The position numbers were made by a program, and so were the translations under genes. Shown piece after piece: positions 26,255 to 33,914 of a stretch of DNA of 64,000 nucleotides. The DNA lies in NCBI RefSeq assembly GCF_041021955.1, contig NZ_CP158375.1:3398501-3462500 (forward strand), read 5' to 3'. The notes under the pieces were generated by a model. It was not told where the DNA came from. It saw only the letters and a list, made by a program, of their open reading frames with translations, and made no database searches. This DNA is from Caulobacter sp. 73W (GTDB lineage: Bacteria; Pseudomonadota; Alphaproteobacteria; Caulobacterales; Caulobacteraceae). The first letter of the stretch is position 1. Every line of letters begins with the position of its first letter.

Positions 26255-26671
26255 TTAGCCGCGACCTGATGGACGCCATTCGCCGTTGCGGCCGCGGCAG
26301 ACCTCGAAGCCGTGGTTGCGGCCGCCGTAGTATTCATTGACCCAGCGGCAGTCGCGGCGAGCCTGGACGCGGCGCGGATAGTCCACGCACTTGACCCGGC
26401 CCTTGGCGATCTGGTGGCCGGCGACCGCGCCGACGACGCCGCCGAGGACCGCGCCCTCGGTCTTGGCGCCGTTGCCGGCGACCGCGCCGCCGAGCAGGGC
26501 GCCCGACAGGCCGCCGATAACGGTGCCCTGGTTGGCCTTGCGCTTCTGCTCGGAGCGGCAGATATCGCCCGAACCATAGGAGCGCGCCGACTGGGCGTTG
26601 GCGAATTGGGGGACAGCCAGGGTCGGGACGGTGACCGCGACGGCCGCGGCGAAAGCTAGAAGGGTCTTCAT
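26255..26671 (-). CDS. Exported glycine-zipper protein (second paralogue)
   Basis: 138 residues: signal peptide ending ANA (about 1-25), a cysteine (ICRSEQKRKANQ), then glycine zipper GTVIGGLSGALLGGAVAG...KTEGAVLGGVVGAVAGHQ, closely matching the neighbour's zipper (both share TEGAVLGG), and a short C-terminal part with CVDYPRRVQARRDCRWV and GFEVCRGRNGEW. Tandem paralogues on the same strand suggest local duplication followed by divergence of the flanks. The start at 26671 fits the signal peptide. The frame upstream to 26857 is spurious. Confidence 0.85.
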   Translation of the reverse strand: MKTLLAFAAAVAVTVPTLAVPQFANAQSARSYGSGDICRSEQKRKANQGTVIGGLSGALLGGAVAGNGAKTEGAVLGGVVGAVAGHQIAKGRVKCVDYPRRVQARRDCRWVNEYYGGRNHGFEVCRGRNGEWRPSGRG

Positions 26672-26879
26672 GTGGGCTACTCCTACCGACCGCTCGGCTT
26701 CCGGATTTTCGCCGGAACGCTGCTGATGGGATCTGATTAGATGACTGAAGCTGAACGGCGCTTGAGCGGGCCGTTCATCTTCGTTCATCCAGAGCCGCGG
26801 CAATGCGGAGCGGCGATCTGCGGCCGACTGTGATAAGGGCGGCGGTCTCGCCCCCACATAGCTTCACCGTGAAGCGAAA

Positions 26880-28157
26880 ATGAGCGGCGACAGAGGAAGT
26901 TCCGAGTTCATGGGCAAACCCGCCGAGGTCCGCGACCTGACCATCAACGCCATCGGCGCGCAGGGCGACGGTCTGGCGGAAGGCCCGGCCTTCGTTCCCT
27001 TGACCCTGCCGGGCGAACTGGTCCGAGCGCGGGTCGAGAACGCGCGCGGCGAGGTGCTCGAAATCCTGCAGGCCAGCGCCGAGCGGGTCTCGCCCGCCTG
27101 CGTTCATTTCGGCGAGTGCGGCGGCTGCGCCCTGCAACATTGGGACAGCGCCCCGTATCTTGAATGGAAGCGGGAGCAGGTCCGCCTGACCCTGGCGCGC
27201 GAACGGATCGAGACGGAGATTCTGCCGACCTTCGCCTCGCCGCCCGCGTCGCGGCGTCGCCTGTCGCTGCACGCCCGCAAGGGCAAGGGCGGCGCGCGCA
27301 TAGGGTTCAAGGCCCGGCGGTCCTGGGACCTGGTGGAGATCGGCGAATGCCCGATCACCGACCCGCGCCTCGTGGCGGCGTTCCCGGCCCTGCGCAAGCT
27401 GGCGGAGCCGTTCCTGGAGCATCCGAAGTCGGCCCCGACCCTGCACGTCACCCTGACGGCCACGGGCATCGACGTCGATGTAACGGGCGTGGAGCGCAAG
27501 AGCGGCGGCCTGTCCGCCGACGCCCGCATGCGCGCCGCCGAGGCGGCCCAGGCCGCGAACTTCGCCCGCGTCACCATGGCCGGCGAACCCATCTATGGCG
27601 AGCGCCAGGCGGTGGTCCGCATGGGCCCGGCCGCCGTCGCCCTGCCGGCGGGCGCGTTCCTGCAGGCCGTGCCGGAGGCGGAGAAGGCCATGGCCGATTT
27701 CGCGGTGGATGCCTCGCAAGGCGCCAGCCGCTTGGCCGACCTCTATTGCGGGGCGGGCACCTTCACCTTCCGCCTGGCCGAGATCGGCGCGGTGCATGCG
27801 GCCGACTTCACCGAAGGCGCCATCCGCGCCCTGAACGCCGCAATCGGCACAGCCCCGGGCCTGAAGCCGATCAAGGCCGAGGCGCGGGACCTGGTGCGCC
27901 GCCCGGTGCTGGCCACCGAACTGGCCAAGACCGATGTCGTGCTCATCGACCCGCCGCGCGCCGGCGCGGCCGAGCAGGTCGGGGAAATCGCACGCTCGAA
28001 GGTGGGCAAGGTGGTCTACATCTCATGCAACCCGGCCACCTACGCCCGCGACGCCCGCACCCTGGTCGACGCCGGGTTCAAGCTGGAGAAGCTGATGCCG
28101 GTGGACCAGTTCCTGTGGTCGCCTCACATCGAGCTAGCGAGTGTGTTCACCCGCTAG
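26880..28157 (+). CDS. Class I SAM-dependent RNA methyltransferase (TrmA/RlmD family)
   Basis: Methylates C5 of a uridine in tRNA or rRNA. 425 residues: an N-terminal TRAM-like RNA-binding domain (about 18-65), the iron-sulfur cysteines C74, C80, C83 (ACVHFGECGGC) and C157 (GECPI), motif I LADLYCGAGTFTFRLAE (about 281-297), IDPPRAGAAEQV, and the catalytic Cys in VVYISCNPATYARD. Four Fe-S cysteines place it with RlmD (RumA) rather than TrmA. The rRNA site cannot be assigned by eye. Start choice is open: ATG at 26880 (weak ribosome site) or 26910. Its 3' end overlaps the beta-lactamase pseudogene by 11 bases. Confidence 0.92.
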   Translation: MSGDRGSSEFMGKPAEVRDLTINAIGAQGDGLAEGPAFVPLTLPGELVRARVENARGEVLEILQASAERVSPACVHFGECGGCALQHWDSAPYLEWKREQVRLTLARERIETEILPTFASPPASRRRLSLHARKGKGGARIGFKARRSWDLVEIGECPITDPRLVAAFPALRKLAEPFLEHPKSAPTLHVTLTATGIDVDVTGVERKSGGLSADARMRAAEAAQAANFARVTMAGEPIYGERQAVVRMGPAAVALPAGAFLQAVPEAEKAMADFAVDASQGASRLADLYCGAGTFTFRLAEIGAVHAADFTEGAIRALNAAIGTAPGLKPIKAEARDLVRRPVLATELAKTDVVLIDPPRAGAAEQVGEIARSKVGKVVYISCNPATYARDARTLVDAGFKLEKLMPVDQFLWSPHIELASVFTR

Positions 28158-28940
28158 CCGTCAGGGCGTGGAACTGCTGGATAGCGGCGTAGCCGGCCAG
28201 GCCGTGGCCTTTCATCAGGCCCTCCAGCTCGACCATGTTGTGCTGAAGCAGGATCATCACTGATCCGTCGCTCGGATCAGCCTGCCACCCTCCGCCATAG
28301 GAGCGGGCGAGCCTGCCGTGCCGACGCCGCCCCTGCCGTGGGTCACCGCCGCCGTGGCGGGATCGGTGACCACCGCCAGGCCGAGGCCAAAGCCGTTGCC
28401 GGGCGCGAAGGTCGGCATCCCCAGGGTGGTGGCGCTGGCGCGCTGCTCGTCCGTCAGTTGGTTGGTGCTCATCAGCGCCAGGGTCTGCGGCTTCAGCAGG
28501 CGCACCCCATCCACCGCGCCGTCGCCCAGGAACAGCCGGCCGAAGGCCAGATGTTCGTCCAGGGTCGACCACAGCCCCGCGCCGCCGGAGACATAGACCA
28601 TGTCCGCCGGCCGCTCCGCTACGGTGGCGCCGCCCGGCGCGACGGTCAGGCGCGTCAGGCGGCCCTGGGTGTCGAAGCCGTGCAGGGCGACGCGGCGGTC
28701 ATGCTTGGCTGGCGGCACGATGAAGCCCGTGTCGGTCATGCCCAGGGGGCGGAATATCCGCCGCTCCAGCACCTCGCCCAGAGGCGCGCCCTCCATCCCG
28801 GCGATCAACAGGCCGAGCAGATCGGTGGAATGGCCGTAGTGAAAGCCCGCGCCCGGCTGCAGGGCGGCGAGGCCGGCCATCCCCGCGTCGGGCGCAAAGT
28901 CGCTGTCGATGTCCCCGCCGAGAGCAGCGCTATAGGCCGA
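28147..28940 (-). pseudogene. Beta-lactamase-fold (class C) serine hydrolase, truncated and frameshifted
   Basis: Reads as the C-terminal two-thirds of a serine hydrolase: LQPGAGFHYGHSTDLLGLLI, EVLERRIFRPLGMTDTGF, GLWSTLDEHLAFGRLFL and HGRGGVGTAG. Two lesions are visible. First, the N-terminal part with the SxxK nucleophile motif is missing; homology fades upstream of the segment that reads AYSAALGGDIDSDF, just before a palindromic repeat. Second, near 28305 a one-base shift moves the C-terminal end (SYGGGWQADPSDGSVMILL to the stop at 28147) into another frame. The last codons overlap the 3' end of the RNA methyltransferase. The gene is therefore non-functional. Confidence 0.85.
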
Positions 28941-28950
28941 ACAAAGCTCT

Positions 28951-28989
28951 TCGTGCTGAGGAGCGCGACAGCGCGTCTCGAAGCACGCA
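28951..28989. repeat. Palindromic intergenic repeat, family A, copy 1
   Basis: Shares ends GCTGAGGAGCG and CGTCTCGAAGCACGCA with the copies near 49.1-49.2 kb, with a small internal palindrome (GCGCGACAGCGCG). It separates the beta-lactamase pseudogene from the radical SAM gene. Confidence 0.8.
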
Positions 28990-28991
28990 CT

Positions 28992-30089
28992 TCACAACAG
29001 GCTCATCTGATCGCCCGCCTTGGGCGGCACGGCGAATTTTGTCACGTCCAGGGCGCTCCAACGCTTGTCCAGGCCCAGCCGCGTGGCGGCCAGTTTAAAG
29101 CGGCGGTTCATCACTTCGGCCACAGGCCCCTGGCCAGTCATGCGCTGGCCCCACTCGGCGTCATAGTCGAGGCCGCCGCGCATCTGGCGGACCAGGGACA
29201 TGACCCGACTGGCGCGGTCGGGATGGTCGGTGGCCAGCCATTCGCGGAACAGGTCCTTGATCTCGCGCGGCAAGCGCAGGGCGACATAGCCCGCTCCGAC
29301 CGCGCCGGCCTCGGCCGCGCGTTCCAGGACCGCCTCCATCTCGTGATCGTTCAGGCCGGGGATGGAGGGGGCGAACATGGCGATGGTCGGCACCCCCGCC
29401 TCGGTCAATTGGCGGATGGCGTCCAGCCGCCGCTCCGGCGTGGACGCGCGAGGCTCCATGCTGCGGGCCAGCCGGCGGTCCAGGGTGGTGATCGACACCG
29501 CCGCATGGGCCAGGTTCGCCTTGCCCATGGGCCCCAGGATGTCGAGGTCGCGGGTGATCAGCGCCGACTTGGTGATGATCGAGAACGGATGGTTGAACCG
29601 CTGCAGCATCTCCAGCACCGCGCGGGTGACCCGCATCCGCTTTTCCTGCGGCTGATAAGGATCGGTGTCGCCGCCGATATGGATGGGGCCAGGCTTGTAG
29701 GTCGGCTTGGACAGCTCCTTTTCCAGCAGTTTGCCGGCCTCTGGCTTGAAGTAGAGACGGCTCTCGAAATCGAGGCCCGGCGACAGGCCCAGATAGGCGT
29801 GGGCCGGCCGGGCGTAACAGTAGATGCAGCCGTGCTCGCACCCCCGATAGGGATTGATCGAACGGTCGAAGCCGATGTCCGGGCTGTCGTTGCGCGCGAT
29901 GATGGTCTTGGACTTCATCGGCTGGATGGTGGTCGACAGCACGCGGGGCTTGTCGTCCTCGACCGTCCAGCCGTCGTCGAAATCCTCCGACTTCAGTGTG
30001 TCGAAACGGCTGGTGACGTTGGTGCGAGCGCCCCGGCCCTTGATGTCGATCTTGCCGTTTAGGCGTTGAAGATTGAGAGGCGCGGCCAT
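28992..30089 (-). CDS. Radical SAM protein (PA0069 / SplB-like)
   Basis: 365 residues. The radical SAM cluster motif CxxxCxxC reads CEHGCIYCYARPAHAYLGL (near residues 84-91), giving the 4Fe-4S cluster that cleaves SAM. Further conserved blocks are DSPDIGFDRSINPYRG, HIGGDTDPYQPQEK and ITKSALITRDLDIL. The pattern matches the PA0069/Rv2578c group, related to spore photoproduct lyase, whose reaction is unknown. MSLL at the C-terminus follows a typical GDQ turn. It stands between the palindromic repeat and a split gene. Confidence 0.9.
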   Translation of the reverse strand: MAAPLNLQRLNGKIDIKGRGARTNVTSRFDTLKSEDFDDGWTVEDDKPRVLSTTIQPMKSKTIIARNDSPDIGFDRSINPYRGCEHGCIYCYARPAHAYLGLSPGLDFESRLYFKPEAGKLLEKELSKPTYKPGPIHIGGDTDPYQPQEKRMRVTRAVLEMLQRFNHPFSIITKSALITRDLDILGPMGKANLAHAAVSITTLDRRLARSMEPRASTPERRLDAIRQLTEAGVPTIAMFAPSIPGLNDHEMEAVLERAAEAGAVGAGYVALRLPREIKDLFREWLATDHPDRASRVMSLVRQMRGGLDYDAEWGQRMTGQGPVAEVMNRRFKLAATRLGLDKRWSALDVTKFAVPPKAGDQMSLL

Positions 30090-30695
30090 GGACGCATTCT
30101 AGCGCACCATGAGAACATAACAAGAACCTTTGGGTCTTTGCCCGTCTCAGCCTAGAATGGCTTCACGCAGGTTATGCCTGCGCGTACCTGGCCATCATCT
30201 CCAAACCCGCCGACGTCGCCGGTTGCTCTGGCTCGACATCCCTTTGTCGGCCTCCTGGACATGAACGGTTCGGGATTTTCGGCAAAGCGCCCGCCAGGGT
30301 CCAAGTCGAGCTTTGGTCGGCTTTCAACCTTGGCCCAGCGGCGAGTTCGCAGTCCTCACGCTCCTGACTTGTCAGGCCAAGCCGGGCGCATCCGCCGAGG
30401 CCTTTCAGAGGCGGGGCGGCCCGACCCGAAGCTGTCGAGGAGCCGGCGGGCGACCCAGCACCGGACCCAACGCCGGTGTTGGATGATACGAAAGGCTCGG
30501 GAATGGCTTCCGGCATCCCCTCCGGCTTTGCTCGCATAGGCCGCTTGGGAGCAGGTTGCAGCTCCGAATTCCGGCGCTCCTGCAGCTCAATATGGAAGGT
30601 CTGGGTTTCGTCGCGGAGGCGAAAATCGGGTCGTAAGCGGCCGATTTCGTAACTCAGATAGCCGATGACGGCGCCGTGGAGCGCTAGGGCGAGCG

Positions 30696-30699
30696 CTAG
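30696..30699. repeat. CTAG target-site duplication, left copy
   Basis: CTAG abuts the left end of the insertion element and is matched by CTAG at 31722-31725. It also contains the transposase stop. Confidence 0.85.
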
Positions 30700-31634
30700 G
30701 TGTCGTTTCCAAGAAGGTTGGTCACACGCTGCCAGGGTGTGAGGCCAGCGATGCCGGAGTGTGGTCGAGCCAGGTTGTAGCTGTCGGTCCAAGCCGTAAC
30801 GGCGCGTGCGCGTTCGTCGGAAGAGGAATAGGGTCTGGCGTAGGCCCATTCACGCAGGCTGGTCTGGATGAAGCGTTCGGCCTTGCCATTGGTGCGTGGG
30901 GTGTAGGGCCGGGTTCTGAGATGCCGGGCTCCGGCGAGTTTGAGAGCGGCGGCGAACTGCCTTGAGCAGTAGGCTGCGCCGTTGTCGGTCATCACCCGCT
31001 CGACCTGGACGCCTTGTCGGCTGAGCCAGGCCAGAGCGCGTTGCAGGAAGGCGGTCGTGTCGTCCTGCCGCTCGGACCCCAAGATTTCCGTGTAGGCCAG
31101 ACGCGAGGCGTCATCGACGCAGACGTGCAGGAACTCCCAGCCGGCGCGGTATGATCGACCCAGTCGGCGATCTTTGGTGATGCGGTGACCTTCGGTGGTG
31201 AACCGATTGAGCTTCTTGATGTCCAGATGGATCAGCTCGCCAGGCCGTGAGCGCTCATAGCGGATGACTGGAGCCTTGGGCTCAAGCATCTTCAGTTTGC
31301 CCAGACCCAGGCGACGCAAGACCAGGCCGACAGTCGAGCGGGCCATGCCCAGCCCCCGGGCTATGACCGGTCCGGTCATCCGCTGGCGGCGCATCGCTTC
31401 GATCTGGGCCTGGCGGTCCGCCGAGACACGAAGGGGGCATCGCCGCGGCGCTGAACTGCGGTCATGCAATTGCCGATCACCCGTGCGATGTCGGGCCAGC
31501 CATCGGTAGGCGCAGCGTCGTGATACGCCGCTCGCCGACGCTGCCCGAGCCACCGGCCAGCTGTCATCCTCAATACGGCTGATCATCAAGGCTCGACCAA
31601 CTGGCGTCAGCCGAGCATTCTTATGGACGTTCAT
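30696..31634 (-). CDS. IS481-family transposase (DDE)
   Basis: 312 residues, apparently intact. The N-terminal helix-turn-helix region (VARAASASGVSRRCAYRWLARH) binds the ends, and the rve-type integrase core has the DDE triad: HLDIKKLNRF (D), VMTDNGAAYCS (D) and TNGKAERFIQTSL (E). The C-terminal RPHSGIAGLTPWQRVTNLL is typical of IS481. The last sense codon ACC uses bases of the element end plus target, and the TAG stop lies in the CTAG target duplication at 30696-30698. The start at 31634 fits the conserved MNVHKNARLTP opening. Confidence 0.95.
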   Translation of the reverse strand: MNVHKNARLTPVGRALMISRIEDDSWPVARAASASGVSRRCAYRWLARHRTGDRQLHDRSSAPRRCPLRVSADRQAQIEAMRRQRMTGPVIARGLGMARSTVGLVLRRLGLGKLKMLEPKAPVIRYERSRPGELIHLDIKKLNRFTTEGHRITKDRRLGRSYRAGWEFLHVCVDDASRLAYTEILGSERQDDTTAFLQRALAWLSRQGVQVERVMTDNGAAYCSRQFAAALKLAGARHLRTRPYTPRTNGKAERFIQTSLREWAYARPYSSSDERARAVTAWTDSYNLARPHSGIAGLTPWQRVTNLLGNDT

Positions 31635-31721
31635 CCGGGGCCTCCGGAGCTAGAAGTTGTTGTGTCGCAACTCCAGCCTCTCAGCTCCGCCCCGGGTGAA
31701 CAACCTTCATAGCTTCGACAC
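30700..31721 (-). mobile_element. IS481-family insertion sequence, about 1.02 kb
   Basis: Ends match imperfectly as inverted repeats: left GTGTCGTTTCCAAGAAGGTT and right (complement) GTGTCGAAGCTATGAAGGTT, sharing GTGTCG and GAAGGTT. The element carries one transposase gene on the minus strand and is flanked by CTAG on both sides, the target known for IS481. Terminal bases TGT...ACA are present with one more base (G/C) on each side. Total 1,022 bp. It interrupts a small membrane-protein gene. Confidence 0.93.
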
Positions 31722-31725
31722 CTAG
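31722..31725. repeat. CTAG target-site duplication, right copy
   Basis: CTAG directly after the right end of the element, the partner of 30696-30699. Collapsing the two copies restores the host reading frame. Confidence 0.85.
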
Positions 31726-31864
31726 GCCTGCGATCCTACCGCGAGTGCGAAAGCTGGTCTTCGGCGTCGCGCCAGCCATCCTGCCCCCTCGGCTTTCCCA
31801 ATGGCTGTCGCGGATGATAACGGCAACTATTGGGCGATCGGCGCGAGGCGCGTCCCAATGATAT

Positions 31865-32254
31865 CTATCTGGCGGTTTGCAAGGCGGCTCTGGCCACAGC
31901 CGCCACGGCGGCGGCGCTGAACCCGAGCCACAGGCCCAAGGCTGACTCCGCGAAGGAGGGCGCGAGAATCCAGACCTCGGGGGCGGGCCGGATGTTGGCG
32001 AAGCCGATGCAGGCCTTCATCAGGTTGTAGGCCGCCAGCGAGGTCCCGATGAGCGGCGCGGCGACCATGACGCCGCTGAGAAAGCTTAGGGTGCGCTCCA
32101 GGCTCCTCGCACGGCGGACCTGCTGGACGGCCCACAGAATGATTGCGGCCGCTGACAGCAGCGCCAGCGCCAGGAAGATCGCCTGGAAGGGAAGCATGGC
32201 GTGCTCGAAGACCCGTAAGGGAGTCAGCCGCTGCTCGATGGGAAGCATCGCCAT
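31865..32254 (-). CDS. Small membrane protein, possibly ExbB/TolQ-like
   Basis: 129 residues with three hydrophobic segments: FQAIFLALALLSAAAIILWAV (about 24-44), GVMVAAPLIGTSLAAYNLM (about 62-80) and ALGLWLGFSAAAVAAVARAAL (about 105-125). The second and third segments, with AAPLIGTS...PSFAESALGLWLGF between them, loosely resemble the MotA/TolQ/ExbB core. The resemblance is by eye and the protein is shorter than ExbB. It ends 85 bases upstream of the split membrane-protein gene on the same strand, so the two may once have worked together. Start choice is open: ATG at 32254 (used) or 32248, or TTG 32269. Confidence 0.65.
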   Translation of the reverse strand: MAMLPIEQRLTPLRVFEHAMLPFQAIFLALALLSAAAIILWAVQQVRRARSLERTLSFLSGVMVAAPLIGTSLAAYNLMKACIGFANIRPAPEVWILAPSFAESALGLWLGFSAAAVAAVARAALQTAR

Positions 32255-32350
32255 CTCATGATCCCGCAAGTATTACATCCGTAGTCTATCTGTGGTCAGG
32301 CGGACGGTGGCGTCAAGCCGGGGCGTGGACGCGCGAACCTTGACCCGTCG

Positions 32351-32794
32351 ATGACGCCGCGCTTCATGGCCGCCATGCTCAGCGTGATCATTCCGACGAA
32401 CGACGACCCGGCCGGACTCGTCCGCACCTTGGCCGCCCTGGTTCCGGTGGCGATGGATGGGTTCGTGAAGGAGGTGATCCTCGCTGATCCCGCCGCACAG
32501 GCCTCGACCCTGGAGATCGCCGAGGAGACCGGCGCGCGGATCGTGGAGGGGCCGTTGAAGGCCGCCTGCGCCGTGGCGCGGCATCCCTGGATCCTGGTCC
32601 TGGGATCTGGTCGCGTGCTGCCGGCGGGGTGGGAGGAGGAGGCCGCGCGCCACATCGCCAATCATGGGAGCAAGGCGGCGACCTGGGGAAAGAGCGGTCT
32701 GTTCAGGCGCCCGAAGGCGGAGGACGGCCTACTGCTGCGAGCCGATCAGGATGCTGTCGATGCTCTGCGCCGCCGCCCACGGCGACTGGGCTGA
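32351..32794 (+). CDS. GT2-like glycosyltransferase fragment or short relative
   Basis: 147 residues. The N-terminal part matches a family 2 glycosyltransferase opening: LSVIIPTNDDPAGLVRTLAAL, EVILADPAAQASTLEIAEETGARIV, and a later PWILVLGSGRVLPAGWEEEA. The usual acidic donor motif (DGGS / DAD) is degraded, so activity is doubtful. The chain is about half of normal size and the 3' end overlaps the lytic transglycosylase gene by 66 bases in antiparallel. It may be a short Caulobacter-type GT2 relative or a decaying copy. Start is ATG 32351, or 32375 just before LSVIIP. Confidence 0.65.
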   Translation: MTPRFMAAMLSVIIPTNDDPAGLVRTLAALVPVAMDGFVKEVILADPAAQASTLEIAEETGARIVEGPLKAACAVARHPWILVLGSGRVLPAGWEEEAARHIANHGSKAATWGKSGLFRRPKAEDGLLLRADQDAVDALRRRPRRLG

Positions 32795-33847
32795 GAAGGA
32801 CCACTTGTCGAGCGACGCGTCGGCCAGCTTTTCCCCGCGCGCCAGGGCGTCCAGGGTGTGGTTCTCGCCGCCCATCATCTTCCGGTAGGTCCAGTAGTTG
32901 GCCATCACCTTCTCGACGTAGTTGCGGGTCTCCTGGGCGGGCAGGCTTTCGATCAGCAGCAGGCTGTCGCAATCGGCGCCCAGCTTCTCGGCGGCCTTGA
33001 TCAGGGTGCCCGGACCGCCGTTGTAGGCGGCCACGGCGCGCAGCAGGTCGCGGTTCTGCAGGCCGCGATCCATCAGCCAGGTGAAATAGTCCTGGCCGAC
33101 CCGCAGGTTGAAGGCCGGGTCGAACAGCGGGGTGTTGTCGGCCAGCAGCTTGTCGTCGCCGGCGGCGCGGGCGGCGGCGGCAGGCATCAGCTGCATCAGG
33201 CCCACGGCGCCCGCAGGCGAGACGGCCGTGGGGTCGAAGCGGCTCTCCTGCTTGACCAGGGCGTAGACCATGGCGCGGTCGATGGTGAAGCCGCCCACCG
33301 GCTCCAGCGCCGGCATGTCGAAACCCCGGGGGGCGGTGAGGGCTGGGCCGGAATAGGAAGCCCGGATCAGGCGGGCGATAGGGTCGACCTCGGCCGTCTG
33401 CGCGCCGTTAAGGGTCAGCTGACGCTCGGCGATCATGCCGTAGAAGGTGTGGGGCGCGGCGGCGGCCAGTTGCAGGAACTCGGCCGCCTGGTCGTGAGAG
33501 CCCGCGACGGTGGCCGAACGCGCGGCCCAGAACGCGGCGGCGGCGCGCTGCCAGCCGTCCTGCTTGGGATCGCCGGCGACGGCCTGGAAGAAGGTCTGGG
33601 CTTCGGAGGGGCGACCCAGGCGGAAGGCGGACAGGCCGGCGATCCAGCGTTCGCCCGCCATGGCGGCCAGGGTGAAGGCGCGTTTGACGTCGCCGCCGTA
33701 ATAGGCCTCGCGGGCCAGCTTGGCGCGATCGACCTTGACCGCGGCGGGGCGGCCCTTGCGGGGGCGCGCCTCGGCGGAGACGTGAGTCAGGCTCAGGCTG
33801 AACACGGCGACGAAGGCCATGAACAGCATGCGCGCGGATCGCTTCAT
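32729..33847 (-). CDS. Lytic murein transglycosylase (SLT domain)
   Basis: 372 residues. A signal peptide (KRSARMLFMAFVAVFSLSLTHVSA) leads to a helical superhelix region like that of Slt70, with EAYYGGDVKRAFTLAAMAGE and FWAARSATVAG. The C-terminal SLT domain has the catalytic Glu in YALVKQESRFDPTAVSPAGAVGLMQLMP and the AAYNGGPGTLIKA segment. It cleaves peptidoglycan glycan strands to 1,6-anhydro products in the periplasm. The start at 33847 fits the signal. Stretches upstream to 33940 are spurious. Its end overlaps the convergent GT2-like frame. Confidence 0.93.
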   Translation of the reverse strand: MKRSARMLFMAFVAVFSLSLTHVSAEARPRKGRPAAVKVDRAKLAREAYYGGDVKRAFTLAAMAGERWIAGLSAFRLGRPSEAQTFFQAVAGDPKQDGWQRAAAAFWAARSATVAGSHDQAAEFLQLAAAAPHTFYGMIAERQLTLNGAQTAEVDPIARLIRASYSGPALTAPRGFDMPALEPVGGFTIDRAMVYALVKQESRFDPTAVSPAGAVGLMQLMPAAAARAAGDDKLLADNTPLFDPAFNLRVGQDYFTWLMDRGLQNRDLLRAVAAYNGGPGTLIKAAEKLGADCDSLLLIESLPAQETRNYVEKVMANYWTYRKMMGGENHTLDALARGEKLADASLDKWSFSAQSPWAAAQSIDSILIGSQQ

Positions 33848-33914
33848 GCCGTCTGTTCCCGCTCCATTCGCTGTTGCGATTCTGGCGCGGTCCTTTTCCG
33901 ATGATGTCCTTTGA

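Larger units (their letters stand above)
30172..31779 (-). pseudogene. Small membrane-anchored protein gene split by an IS481-family element
   Basis: The gene runs right to left. Its first 19 codons start at ATG 31779 (MAGATPKTSF...AG-L), after GAGGGGGCAGG. The rest, from 30695 to the TAA at 30172, continues after the element. Removing the element plus one CTAG copy joins the parts in frame, giving 193 codons with one transmembrane helix, AGLALALALHGAVIGYLSYEI. The remainder carries a basic/Pro-rich stretch (LQPAPKRPMRAKPEG) and a CARLGLTSQEREDC segment that I recall from many uncharacterised Caulobacter envelope proteins. The intact product was probably an inner-membrane, periplasm-facing protein. 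As it stands the gene is disrupted near its start. Confidence 0.88.
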
